Positions 26,490-35,366 of a stretch of DNA of 64,000 nucleotides are shown here, in pieces. Source of the DNA: DATEDA01 sp963744255 (GTDB taxonomy: Bacteria; Pseudomonadota; Gammaproteobacteria; Burkholderiales; SG8-39); the NCBI GenBank assembly GCA_963744255.1, contig CAVUSZ010000015.1, positions 87,854-151,853 on the forward strand, in the 5' to 3' direction. Below the pieces are notes generated by a model that saw only the letters and a program-made list of their open reading frames with translations, ran no database searches and was not told the DNA's origin. Both the position numbers and the translations under genes were made by a program. The stretch's first letter is position 1. Every line of letters starts with the position of its first letter.

Positions 26490-27527
26490 TCAAGCGAGCC
26501 GCCGGATGATCGCCTGCGTCAGTTCCTTCGTCGTCGCCTTCCCGCCGAGGTCGCCGGTGCGCACGTTGTCGTCGCGCAGCGCTTTGTCGATGGCGCTGCG
26601 GATCCGTGCGGCGAGGTCGTCCTTCCCGACGTGATCGAGCATCATCGCCGCCGCGAAGAGCAGCGCGAGCGGGTTGGCGATGCCCTTGCCCGCGATGTCG
26701 GGCGCCGAGCCGTGCACCGCCTCGAAGATCGCGGCGTCCACGCCGATGTTCGCGCCCGGCGCCATCCCGAGCCCGCCCACCAGCCCCGCGATCTCGTCGG
26801 ACAGGATGTCGCCGAAGAGGTTGGTGGTGACGATCACGTCGAACTGCCACGGGTTGAGCACCAGCTGCATCGCGCACGCGTCGACGATCCGGTCGTCGAC
26901 CTGCACCTTCCCGGCGTACTTCTTCCCGACGTCCTGCGCCGTCTCGAGGAACACGCCGGTCAGCGCCTTGAGGACGTTGGCCTTGTGGACGATGGTGACC
27001 TTCTTGCGGCCGTGCTTCACCGCGTAGTCGAACGCGAACTCGGCGATGCGCCGCGACCCGGCGCGCGTGTTCACGCCGGAGGAGATCGCCACCGCGTGCG
27101 GGTCGCCGTCGATCGGGATGTAGTGCTCGAACGCGACGTACAGCCCCTCGAGGTTCTCGCGCACGAGCACGAGGTCGATGTCCTCGTAGCGCCCGCCCGG
27201 GACGACGGTGCGCGCCGGGCGAAGGTTGGCGTAGAGCTGGAACGCCTCGCGCAGCCGCACGTTCACCGACCGGAACCCGCCGCCCACCGGCGTGGCGAGC
27301 GGCCCCTTCAGCGCGAGCTTGGTGCGCCGGATGCTGTCGAGCAGCGCCGCCGGCAGGGGGTCGCCGGCGGCCTGGATCGCCGCTATCCCGCCTTGCTGCG
27401 TGTCCCATTCGAACGGCGCGCCGAGCGCGTCGAGGATCTCGACGACCGCGGCCGTGATCTCGGGGCCGATGCCGTCGCCAGGGATGAGCGTCGCCGCGAC
27501 CTTCCCGCGCTGAGCAGCCATGTTCAC
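26490..27527 (-). CDS. NAD-dependent isocitrate dehydrogenase-like enzyme
   Basis: A 345-residue beta-decarboxylating dehydrogenase. Substrate-site pattern GGGFRSVNVRLREAFQLYANLRPAR resembles the monomer-type NAD-isocitrate dehydrogenases. NLFGDILSDEIAGLVGG carries the metal Asp residues, and EAVHGSAPDIAGKGIANP the coenzyme region. It should oxidise and decarboxylate a 2-hydroxy acid with an adjacent carboxylate. It is the last gene of a five-gene minus-strand unit with three Bug proteins and a paralogous dehydrogenase; a 55-nt spacer separates it from that paralogue. Co-location with binding proteins for di/tricarboxylates points to use of an exogenous acid rather than the TCA cycle. Confidence 0.88.
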   Translation of the reverse strand: MNMAAQRGKVAATLIPGDGIGPEITAAVVEILDALGAPFEWDTQQGGIAAIQAAGDPLPAALLDSIRRTKLALKGPLATPVGGGFRSVNVRLREAFQLYANLRPARTVVPGGRYEDIDLVLVRENLEGLYVAFEHYIPIDGDPHAVAISSGVNTRAGSRRIAEFAFDYAVKHGRKKVTIVHKANVLKALTGVFLETAQDVGKKYAGKVQVDDRIVDACAMQLVLNPWQFDVIVTTNLFGDILSDEIAGLVGGLGMAPGANIGVDAAIFEAVHGSAPDIAGKGIANPLALLFAAAMMLDHVGKDDLAARIRSAIDKALRDDNVRTGDLGGKATTKELTQAIIRRLA

Positions 27528-27582
27528 CTACCCGGTATGTTGCGCTGCATCAGTATGCCACTACGGCGGCGCTGCGCCGTCG

Positions 27583-28647
27583 TTAGCCACTGATCCGCTC
27601 GCAGAGCGCCGCGGTGAACGCCCTGGTACCGAGCGCCCCGCCCAGATCGGGTGTGCGCGTCGCGGGCGCCGCGATGAGCTCGTCGATCGCGGCGTCGATC
27701 AGGCGCTCGGCCGTGGCGTACTCGTCCCGTCCGTGCTTCCGCGCGAGCCACCCGAGCAGCATCGCGGCCGACAGCGCAAGCGACGCCGGGTTCGCCCGGT
27801 CCTGGCCGGCGATGTCGGGCGCGGAGCCGTGCTGCGCCTGCGCCATGCAGTGGGCGTCGCTCGCGTTGATCGAGGCGGCGAGCCCGAGGCTTCCGGAGAG
27901 CTCCGCCGCCTCGTCGGACAGGATGTCGCCGTACATGTTGGTCGTCACGACGACGTCGAACCGCGCCGCGTCGCGCACCAGCAGCGCGGACATCGAATCG
28001 ACGAGCTGCTCGTCGCAGGCGACCTCCGGATAGTCGCGCGCGACCTTCCTGACCTCGCCGAGGAAGAGGCCCTCGGTGATCTTGAGCACGTTCGCCTTGT
28101 GCACCGCCGTCACTTTCCGCCGGCGCGTGCGCGCCAGCTCGAACGCGCTCCGCGCGATGCGGTTCGACGCGTGCGCCGTGATCTTGCGCACCGAGAGCGC
28201 CACGTCGGGTGTCGGCATGAACTCGCCGATCCCGAGGTGCATGTTGCGATCGCTGTAGAAGCCCTCGGTGTTCTCGCGCACGATGACGAGGTCCATCGGC
28301 GTGCGTCCCCAATGCGGCAGCCCGGCGCGCGAGCGGCTCGGCCGGATGTTCGCGTACAGGTCGAGCTTGATGCGGAGGTGGCCGGAAGGGTTGATGCCGC
28401 CCTGCTCGCGCGGCGGATAGTCGAGGTGCGAGACCGGCCCGAGCAGGATGCCGTCGGCGCGGCGGCAGACCTCCAGGACCTCGTCGGGGAAGGTCGTGCC
28501 GGCGCGGTTCAGGCTCGCGAAGCCGACCTCGTGCGTCTCGAATCGCAGGCCGAGCGAGAGGCGCCGGTCAACCGCCTCGAGCGCCGCGACGCTCGCAGCG
28601 GTGATCTCGGGCCCGATCCCGTCGCCGGGCAGGACGACGATTCGCAT
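27583..28647 (-). CDS. Isocitrate/isopropylmalate dehydrogenase family enzyme (tartrate/3-isopropylmalate-like)
   Basis: A 354-residue paralogue of the downstream gene: PGDGIGPEITAAS, KLDLYANIRPSRSR, VRENTEGFYSDRN, TTNMYGDILSDEAAEL and QHGSAPDIAGQDRANP. The segment after LYANIRP differs from that of isocitrate dehydrogenases, so the substrate is probably a different malate derivative (tartrate-, isopropylmalate- or homoisocitrate-like). It starts 8 nt after the end of a Bug protein gene, so the two are co-transcribed. Two divergent members of one family in tandem suggest two related substrates or two steps. Confidence 0.85.
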   Translation of the reverse strand: MRIVVLPGDGIGPEITAASVAALEAVDRRLSLGLRFETHEVGFASLNRAGTTFPDEVLEVCRRADGILLGPVSHLDYPPREQGGINPSGHLRIKLDLYANIRPSRSRAGLPHWGRTPMDLVIVRENTEGFYSDRNMHLGIGEFMPTPDVALSVRKITAHASNRIARSAFELARTRRRKVTAVHKANVLKITEGLFLGEVRKVARDYPEVACDEQLVDSMSALLVRDAARFDVVVTTNMYGDILSDEAAELSGSLGLAASINASDAHCMAQAQHGSAPDIAGQDRANPASLALSAAMLLGWLARKHGRDEYATAERLIDAAIDELIAAPATRTPDLGGALGTRAFTAALCERISG

Positions 28648-28655
28648 CCGGATGC

Positions 28656-29632
28656 CTATTCCGCCTTGACGCCGGCGTCCTTGACGAGCTTCGCGTAGTA
28701 GGCGAGCTGGGCGTTGATCAGCTGGGCGAACTCCTCCGGTGTGCTGCCCACGATCTCGTTGCCGCCCTGCGTCGCGAGCCGGTCGATCACGTCCGGCTGC
28801 TTGAGCACCTTGACCGTCTCCTGGTTCAGCCGCGCGATGATCGCCCGGTCGGTCCCCGCCGGCGCGAGCAGACCCTGGAACTGGGTGATCTCGAAGCCCT
28901 TCAGCCCGAGCTCGTCGAGCGTCGGAATGTCGGGCATGGCGGCGGCGCGCTTGAGGCTGGTCACCGCGTAGCCGCGCAGCTTGCCGGTCTTGAGGTGCGG
29001 AACCGAAGTGATCGGCGTGTCGAACATGAACGAGAGCTGGCCGCCGAGGAGGTCGGCGAGCGCCGCCGCGCTGCCCTTGTACGGGACGTGCGTGAGCTTG
29101 GTGTCGGTCATCAGGGCAAAGAGCTCCCCGGCGAGGTGGTTCCCGCCGCCGATGCCGGTCGAGCCGAAGCTGAGCGCCCCGGGCCGCGCCTTCGCGGCCG
29201 CGACGAGATCGGGCACCGACTTGATCGGCGAGGCGGCTTGCACCACGAGCACGTACTGGAAGGTGTGGACCTGGACGATCGGCGCGAAGTCCTTCACCGG
29301 GTCGTAGGAGACCTTCGCGTACAGCACCGGGTTCACGACGATCGGACCGCTCGCGGTGTGCAGGAGCGTGTACCCGTCGGGGGCGGACTTCGCCACTACG
29401 TCGGTGCCGATCCCGCCGTTCGCGCCGGGGCGGTTGTCGACGAGCACGCTGACGCCGAGCGATTCGCCGAGCTTTTGCGCGATGGTCCGCGCGGTGATGT
29501 CGGCGTTGCCGCCGGCCACGTAGGGCAGGACGACGCGGATCGGCTTCGACGGATAGGACTGCGCGTTCGCGCCGCCCGTCCAGATCGCGAGCCGCGAACA
29601 GCAGGGCCCATCGCTCGCATTCGCATTTTCAT
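28656..29632 (-). CDS. Bug/TctC-family solute-binding protein 1 (frame breaks in signal peptide)
   Basis: A periplasmic binding protein of about 325 residues. The mature part starts QSYPSKPIRVVLPYVAGGNADI and keeps the family marks DNRPGANGGIGTDVVAKSAPDGYTLL, HVPYKGSAAALADLLGGQ and a C-terminus KDAGVKAE. The start is at 29632 (MKMRMR), with GGGAGGAG before it. Two small compensating frame breaks in 29.57-29.62 kb hide the signal peptide, which can be pieced together as MKMRMR + WALLFAA + LAIWTGGANA. Bug proteins bind carboxylates or amino-acid-like ligands. TctA/TctB membrane partners are absent here. Confidence 0.88.
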
Positions 29633-29647
29633 CTCCTCCCCTCGCCG

Positions 29648-30632
29648 CTACTCGGCGCGGATGTTCGGCTTCCTTGATCAGCCGCGCCCACTTGGCCGAC
29701 TCCGACTTCATGAACGCCCCGAACTCGCCGGGCGTGCTCCCCACCGGATCGGCGCCCATCTCGGTGAACTTCTCGCCGACGTCCTTGTGCTTCAGCGCTA
29801 CCGAGACGTCGGCGTACAGCTTCGCGATGCGATCCGGCGGCGTCCCGGCCGGCACCACCAGGCCGAACCAGTTGGTGAGCTCGAAGCCGGGCACCGACTC
29901 GCCCACGGTCGGCACGCTCGGCAGCAGCGGCGTCCGCTTCGGGCCGAGCACCGCGAGCGCGTTGAGCCGGCCGGCGCGGATGTAGGGCAGCGCCTGGACC
30001 AGGCTGTCGCAGGTGAGCGAGACCTGTCCCGCGAGGAGATCGTTGAAGCTCGGTCCGCTCCCCTTGTACGGCACGTGCACCAGCTTCACCTTCGCCATGC
30101 TCTGGAAGAGCTCGGCGCCGAGGTGCGGCGCGCCGCCCGCGCCCGACGAGGCGTAGTTGATCTTGCCGGGCTGCGCGGCCGCGAGCGCGATCAGCTCCGG
30201 TACGTTCTTCGCCGGCAGCGACGGGTGGGCGACCATCACGAAGTTGACCGCCACGACCTGCGACAGGGGCGCGAAATCCTTCTGCGGGTCGACCGTCATC
30301 TTCGGGTAGAGGTGCTGGTTGACGGCGAGATTGCCGAGGGTCCCCATGAAGAGCGTGTAGCCGTCCGGCGCCGACTTCGCGGCGAGCTCGGTGCCGATGA
30401 TCCCGGCCGCGCCGGCGCGGTTCTCGACGACGACCGGCTGGCCCCACGCTTCGCTCAGCTTCTGTCCGAGCACGCGCGAGACGATGTCGGTGCCGCCGCC
30501 GGGCGGGAACGCCACGATGATGCGCACCGGCCGCGACGGGAACGGCTCGGGCGTCTGCGCGACTGCGGCGACCGCAACGAGCGCAGCCGCGACGGCGACG
30601 ATGAAAGGTGCGAGGTGCTTCCGGACCGGCAT
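29648..30632 (-). CDS. Bug/TctC-family solute-binding protein 2 (frameshift at the 3' end)
   Basis: About 327 residues: a Sec signal (MPVRKHLAPFIVAVAAALVA...), then FPSRPVRIIVAFPPGGGTDIVSR, VENRAGAAGIIGTELAAKSAPDGYTL, HVPYKGSGPSFNDLLAGQ and VPAGTPPDRIAKL. One extra C near 29666 shifts the last residues; without it the protein ends KEANIRAE with a TAG at 29648-29650, matching the ends of its neighbours. As written the frame reads on into Bug protein 1, which is not a real fusion. A GGAGG ribosome-binding site precedes the start. Confidence 0.9.
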
Positions 30633-30640
30633 GCCGCCTC

Positions 30641-31606
30641 CTATTCCGCGCTGATTCCAGCTTCCTTGACCACCCGCGCCCATTTCGCGGTCTCGGCCAT
30701 GATGAACGCGCCGAACTCCGCCGGGCTCATCTGCAGCGCCTCGGCGCCCTCGGTGTCGAAGCGCCGCTTCGTCTCCGCAGACGCCTGGACGGCCGCGACT
30801 TCCTGGTGCAGGCGCTCGACGATCGCCGGCGGCGTCCCGGCGGGCGCGAGAAAGCCCCACCAGTTCGTCGCTTCGTAGCCGGGGACGCCGGCCTCGGCGA
30901 CCGTCGGCACGTCGGGCAGCACCGGGCTGCGCTTCGCGCCGGTGGTGCCGAGCGCCTTGAGCTTGCCGCTGCGGATGTGGGGCAGCATCTGGATGAGCGA
31001 GCCGACCGACGCGTCCGCCTGCCCGGCCATGAGATCCATCATCGCCGGGCCGCCGCCCTTGTACGGGACGTGCAGCCACTCGATGCCGGCCTGGATGCGG
31101 AAGAGCTCGCTCGCGAGGTGCTGGAAGCTGCCGACGCCCGCCGAGGCGTTGTTGAGCTTGCCCGGCCGCTCCTTCGCGAACGCGATCAGCCCGGCGACCG
31201 AGTTGACCGGCAGCGCAGGGTTGACGACCAGCACGCCCGGGCCGCTGCCGAGGAGCGCCACCGGCACGAACGACTTCGCCGGATCGTAGGGGAGCTTCTT
31301 GTAGATCGACGTGTTGAAGGCATACGCCGTCGAGATCAGGAGCAGCGTGTAGCCGTCGGCCTGCGACTTCGCGGCGAGCTCCGTGCCGATCGTGCCGCCG
31401 GCACCGCCGCGGTTGTCGACGACGACCTGCTGGCCGAGCCGGTCGCCGAGCTGCGCGGCGATCATGCGGCCGACGATGTCGTTGCTCCCGCCCGGCGGGA
31501 ACGGGATGATCAGCCGGACCGGCCGCGCGGGATAGCTCTGCGCCGCCGCGACCGACGCCAGCGTCGCGAGCAGCAGCGCGGCGCCGCAGCGCAGCCAGAT
31601 TCCCAT
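30641..31606 (-). CDS. Bug/TctC-family solute-binding protein 3
   Basis: A 321-residue exported binding protein starting MGIWLRCGAALLLATLASVAAA, with AAAGGTAGG upstream. It has QSYPARPVRLIIPFPPGGSNDIVGR, VDNRGGAGGTIGTELAAKSQADGYTLL, HVPYKGGGPAMMDLMAGQ and the C-terminal KEAGISAE. It is the first gene of the minus-strand unit Bug3-Bug2-Bug1-dehydrogenase-dehydrogenase, with gaps of only 8-55 nt. The 160-nt spacer to the divergent RraA-like gene should hold both promoters. Confidence 0.92.
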   Translation of the reverse strand: MGIWLRCGAALLLATLASVAAAQSYPARPVRLIIPFPPGGSNDIVGRMIAAQLGDRLGQQVVVDNRGGAGGTIGTELAAKSQADGYTLLLISTAYAFNTSIYKKLPYDPAKSFVPVALLGSGPGVLVVNPALPVNSVAGLIAFAKERPGKLNNASAGVGSFQHLASELFRIQAGIEWLHVPYKGGGPAMMDLMAGQADASVGSLIQMLPHIRSGKLKALGTTGAKRSPVLPDVPTVAEAGVPGYEATNWWGFLAPAGTPPAIVERLHQEVAAVQASAETKRRFDTEGAEALQMSPAEFGAFIMAETAKWARVVKEAGISAE

Positions 31607-31766
31607 GGTGCCTACCTTTCGACGACCGGCCCGTGCCGGAGATCCATCATCTGAGTACCATACCCGGACGGACGGCGACCGGATTGTTATTCGATCGCGG
31701 CGGATCATGCAACCGGGGACGGCCGGCGAATCCCGTCCGGCTCAACGCGCTCGGGATCGGGACGCC

Positions 31767-32501
31767 ATGACCACGGAACGAAAACTGCTCGGCCGCGTGC
31801 CGCGCGAGGCAATTCACCTGTTCGAGCTGCCGCGCCTGCCGGCGGGGGTGCTCGACGGCTTTCGCGGGCTCGCCGGTCCCACCGGCTCCGTGTCGGACGC
31901 GCTCGACGAACTCGGCCTTCCGGGCGCGATCCCGGCGAGCGTGCTCGCGCCGCTCACGCCCGGCGCCAAGATCGTCGGTCCCGCGCTCACGGTGCGCAAC
32001 GTGGCCCACGAGCTCGCGCCGCATCGCGCGGCGCGCGAGAAGGCGAACGGGCAGGGCGAGGGCGAGGCGCACAACCTCGCGCAGCCGGGCGACGTGCTGG
32101 TGATCGAGGGCGTGCCCGGCGTGTCGAACCTCGGCGGGTTGTCGGCGACGATCGGCCGGCGCCAGGGCGAGATCGCCGCGATCGTCGACGGCGGGGTGCG
32201 CGATCCGGACGAGGCGCGCGCCGCCGGGCTCGCGGTGTGGGCGCGCGGCGTGACGCCGATCACCGGCAAATGGCGGCTGCGCACGGTTGCGATCAACGGC
32301 ACGGTCCACGTCGCGGGCGTCCGCGTCGAGCCGGGCGATCTCGTCGTCGCCGACGAGGCCGGCGTGTGCTTCATCCCGTTCAAGCACGCCGAAGCTTTGC
32401 TCGCCGAGGTGCGCCGGGTCGAGGACGGCGATGCACGCCGGCGGGCGGACGTCGAAGCGGGCGTCAGCGTGCCCGAGCTCTTCTCGCGGAAGTACAAGTA
32501 G
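31767..32501 (+). CDS. RraA-like / HMG-type aldolase family protein
   Basis: A 244-residue protein of the RraA/4-hydroxy-4-methyl-2-oxoglutarate aldolase fold. The N-terminal part contains GSVSDALDELGLPGAIP. The metal and substrate loop reads PGDVLVIEGVPGVSNLGGLSATIG, followed by IVDGGVRDPDEARAAGL and a C-terminal VRVEPGDLVVADEAGVCFIP. Enzymes of this type cleave or decarboxylate oxo-dicarboxylates to pyruvate in aromatic and sugar-acid breakdown. It opens a plus-strand operon (31.8-36.9 kb) that also encodes a lactonase-like amidohydrolase 4 nt downstream and a class II-type HpcH/HpaI aldolase, so a short oxo-acid pathway is plausible. Confidence 0.85.
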   Translation: MTTERKLLGRVPREAIHLFELPRLPAGVLDGFRGLAGPTGSVSDALDELGLPGAIPASVLAPLTPGAKIVGPALTVRNVAHELAPHRAAREKANGQGEGEAHNLAQPGDVLVIEGVPGVSNLGGLSATIGRRQGEIAAIVDGGVRDPDEARAAGLAVWARGVTPITGKWRLRTVAINGTVHVAGVRVEPGDLVVADEAGVCFIPFKHAEALLAEVRRVEDGDARRRADVEAGVSVPELFSRKYK

Positions 32502-32505
32502 CCCG

Positions 32506-33408
32506 ATGGCCGCAATCCACGGCGTCACACATGCCGCCCCGGCGTTCGACGTCCCCGCCGGCGCGTGCGATTCCCACGTGCACGTCTTCGGGCCGTACGA
32601 CCGGTTCCCGCTTTGGGCCGGCCGCCGCTATACCCCGGGACCGGCGTCGGTCGAGGACCTGCTCGCGCTCCAGCGCGCGCTCGGCCTGTCGCGCGTGGTC
32701 GTGGTGCAGGCGAGCCCGCAGGGCACGGACAACGCGTGCCTCGTCGATGCCCTGCAGCGCCTCTCCGCCGGCGGCTCTGAGGCGCGCGGCGTCGCGGTGA
32801 TCGACGACGCGACGACCGATCGCGAGCTGGAGGCGATGCATCACGCAGGCGTGCGCGGGGTACGCGTCAACCTCGAGTCGGCCGGCACCCACGACCCGGG
32901 CGTCGCGCGGCGCCTGCTCGAGGAGGCCGCCGCGAGAGTCGGAGCGCTCGGCTGGCACGTCCAGACCTACACGACGCTGCCCGTGCTCGTCTCGGTCGCT
33001 GACACGATCCGCGCGCTGCCGGCCCCGCTCGTGATCGATCATTTCGGGCGTCCCGCCGCGGCGCACGGCGTCGGGCAACCCGGTTTCGACGTGCTGCTCG
33101 CGCTCGTCCGCGAGGGCAGCGCCTGGGTGAAGCTCTCGGCGGCGTACCGCATCTCCGAGCACCCGGACTGCGCGGACGCCGGCGCTTTCGCGCGGGCGCT
33201 CGTCGACGCGAATCCCGACCGCATGCTCTGGGGCACCGACTGGCCGCACCCCGGCGGCGGGCTCGGCCCGCGCACACCCGAGGTCGTCGAGCCGTTCTTT
33301 CCGATCGACGACGGGCGCGCGCTGAACCGCCTCGCCGAATGGACCGGCGATACGGGGCGGCTGCGCAAGATCCTCGTCGACAACCCGGCGCGGCTGTACG
33401 ACTTCTGA
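32506..33408 (+). CDS. Amidohydrolase, 2-pyrone-4,6-dicarboxylate lactonase-like
   Basis: A 300-residue COG3618-type hydrolase: ACDSHVHVFGPYDRFPLW at the metal site, VVQASPQGTDNACLVDAL, PLVIDHFGRP, VKLSAAYRIS and MLWGTDWPHPGGG. It is closer to known 2-pyrone-4,6-dicarboxylate hydrolases than the 12.6-kb copy in the HVHVFGP and GTDWPHP motifs. It starts 4 nt after the RraA-like gene. In the protocatechuate 4,5-cleavage route the lactonase and an RraA-type oxo-acid aldolase act a few steps apart, so this pair could serve such a pathway; the other pathway genes are not in the window. Confidence 0.87.
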   Translation: MAAIHGVTHAAPAFDVPAGACDSHVHVFGPYDRFPLWAGRRYTPGPASVEDLLALQRALGLSRVVVVQASPQGTDNACLVDALQRLSAGGSEARGVAVIDDATTDRELEAMHHAGVRGVRVNLESAGTHDPGVARRLLEEAAARVGALGWHVQTYTTLPVLVSVADTIRALPAPLVIDHFGRPAAAHGVGQPGFDVLLALVREGSAWVKLSAAYRISEHPDCADAGAFARALVDANPDRMLWGTDWPHPGGGLGPRTPEVVEPFFPIDDGRALNRLAEWTGDTGRLRKILVDNPARLYDF

Positions 33409-33430
33409 ACCCGTTGGAGGAAAAGAGAGA

Positions 33431-34405
33431 ATGACCCCTGGACACCTGTCGCGCGCGGCGAGCGTGCTCGTGCTCGCCTGCGCGCCGCTCGGCGCGGGCC
33501 TCGCCCAGTACCCGGAGAAGCCGATCCGGTTCATCGTGCCGGTCGCGCCCGGCGGCACGGTGGACATCGTCGCGCGCACGCTCGCCGAGTCGATGTCGAA
33601 GAGCGTGGGGCAGTCGATCGTGGTGGAGAACCGGCCGAGCGCGAGCTCGCTCGTCGGCACCCAGGCCGTGGCGAAGGCGGCGCCGGACGGCTACACGCTC
33701 CTCACGACCTCGACCACGTTCCTGTCCGCACCCGCGATCCTCGCGAACCCGGGGTACGACCCGATCAAGGACTTCATCCCGGTCAGCATCACGTGCCGCG
33801 CGCCGATGATGGTGGCGACGCATCCAAGCGTGCCGGTGAAATCGCTGGCCGAGCTCGTCGCGCTCGCCAAGGCGAAGCCGGGCGAGGTGACGACCGCGAG
33901 CTCGGGCAACGGGTCGACCGGGCACATGGCGGCCGAGCTCTTCGCGCGCCGCGCCGGCATCAAGTTCAACAACATCTTCTACAAGGGCAGCGCGCAGGCG
34001 CTCACCGACGTCATCGGCGGGCAGACGATGATGCTCTTCGACCAGATCGGCACGACCGGCCCGCACGCGCGCTCCGGCAAGCTGCGGCCGATCGCGGTGA
34101 CCACGCTGACGCGCTCGCCGCTCTTCCCCGATCTGCCGACGATCGCGGAGTCCGGCTACCCGGGGTACGAGGACGTGACCATCAACCTCATGCTCGTGCC
34201 GGCGGGGACGCCACGCGATGTCGTCGTCCGCCTGAACGCCGAGGTGGTCAAGGCGTGGAGCTCGCCGGAGCTCGTGAAGCGCTTCGCCGAGCGCGCGATC
34301 GACCTCGTCGCGAGTCCCTCGCCCGACGAGTTCGCGGCGTACGTGAAGGCCGAGGTCGAGAAATTCTCACGGCTCGCGCGCGAAGCCGGTATCAAAGCCG
34401 AGTGA
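33431..34405 (+). CDS. Bug/TctC-family solute-binding protein 4
   Basis: A 324-residue exported protein with a signal peptide (MTPGHLSRAASVLVLACAPLG...) and a GGAGGAAAAGAGAG ribosome-binding region. Landmarks are YPEKPIRFIVPVAPGGTVDIVAR, VENRPSASSLVGTQAVAKAAPDGYTLL, FYKGSAQALTDVIGGQ and the C-terminal REAGIKAE. It lies between the amidohydrolase (22 nt) and the hydroxyacid dehydrogenase (7 nt), so it very probably delivers the substrate of this operon. As with the other copies, no TctA or TctB gene is nearby. Confidence 0.92.
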   Translation: MTPGHLSRAASVLVLACAPLGAGLAQYPEKPIRFIVPVAPGGTVDIVARTLAESMSKSVGQSIVVENRPSASSLVGTQAVAKAAPDGYTLLTTSTTFLSAPAILANPGYDPIKDFIPVSITCRAPMMVATHPSVPVKSLAELVALAKAKPGEVTTASSGNGSTGHMAAELFARRAGIKFNNIFYKGSAQALTDVIGGQTMMLFDQIGTTGPHARSGKLRPIAVTTLTRSPLFPDLPTIAESGYPGYEDVTINLMLVPAGTPRDVVVRLNAEVVKAWSSPELVKRFAERAIDLVASPSPDEFAAYVKAEVEKFSRLAREAGIKAE

Positions 34406-34412
34406 CCAAGCA

Positions 34413-35348
34413 ATGAAGATCTACGTTCTCGATGAGCTTTATCCCGGCGGCGTGGAGCTCGTCGCGCGGCGGGCGGAGGTCGTCCGCTGGGACGATCCCA
34501 AGGTCGGCAACTGGCACGAGGACGCCGACGGCCTGATGATCCGCCTGACGCGCATCACCGCGGCGGACCTCGCCCGCGCGAAGCGGCTCAAGGCGGTGGT
34601 GAAGCAGGGGGTCGGCGTGGACAACATCGACCTCGCGGCGGCGCGCGACAAGGGCGTGGTCGTCTGCAACACGCCGGGCGTGAACGCCGACGCGGTGGCC
34701 GAGCTGACGCTCGCGCTCACGCTCGCGGTGGCGCGTCGCGTCGCCGAGTGCGATCGCCGGGTGCGCATCGACGGCACGATTGACCGCGCACGGTTTCTCG
34801 GCCTCGAGCTCGCCGGCAAGACGGTCGGCGTGATCGGGATGGGCAACATCGGCACGCGCGCGGCGCGGCTGTTCCGCGCCGCGTTCGGCGCCCGCATCCT
34901 CGCCTACGATCCGTACGTGCCGGCCGGGTACTGGCCCGACATCCCGCACGAGCGGCTCGCCTCGCTCGACGAGATGTGGCCGCAGGTCGACGTCGTGACG
35001 CCGCACGTGCCGCTGACGGCGGAGACGCGGCACATCATCGGGCGCGCCGGCATCGCGCGCATGAAGCCGACCGCGATCGTCGTCAACGCCGCGCGCGGCG
35101 GCGTGGTCGACGAGCAGGCGCTCCACGATGCGCTCAAGGCGGGGAAGATCTTCGGCGCCGGGCTCGACGTCTTCGAGGCCGAGCCGCCCACCAACCTCGA
35201 TCCGCTGCTCAGTCTGCCGAACCTGGTCGCCACACCGCATGCCGGCGGCGGCACGCTCGAGACGCAGGCGAAGAGCTCGATCGCCGTCGCGGAAACGCTG
35301 CTCGCCTGCCTCGACGGCAACATCCCGGCGAAGAACCGCGTCGCCTGA
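34413..35348 (+). CDS. D-2-hydroxyacid dehydrogenase (phosphoglycerate dehydrogenase-like)
   Basis: A 311-residue NAD-dependent dehydrogenase. The nucleotide-binding loop is VGVIGMGNIGTRAAR. Catalytic residues are the Arg in NAARGGVVDE, the Glu in FEAEPPTN and the His in ATPHAGGGT. The family covers reduction of 2-oxo acids or oxidation of D-2-hydroxy acids; there is no ACT domain, so this is not a serine-pathway regulatory form. Its position between a Bug binding protein and an HpcH/HpaI aldolase suggests it handles a hydroxy or oxo acid made or used by the aldolase. Confidence 0.9.
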   Translation: MKIYVLDELYPGGVELVARRAEVVRWDDPKVGNWHEDADGLMIRLTRITAADLARAKRLKAVVKQGVGVDNIDLAAARDKGVVVCNTPGVNADAVAELTLALTLAVARRVAECDRRVRIDGTIDRARFLGLELAGKTVGVIGMGNIGTRAARLFRAAFGARILAYDPYVPAGYWPDIPHERLASLDEMWPQVDVVTPHVPLTAETRHIIGRAGIARMKPTAIVVNAARGGVVDEQALHDALKAGKIFGAGLDVFEAEPPTNLDPLLSLPNLVATPHAGGGTLETQAKSSIAVAETLLACLDGNIPAKNRVA

Positions 35349-35366
35349 CCCTCGGAGATCCCGCGA

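Noticed and set aside
28656..31079. A single 807-residue fusion of two Bug proteins
   Set aside because: The join is caused by one extra base near 29666 and by frame breaks in the second signal peptide; each gene has its own ribosome-binding site and normal end when corrected.
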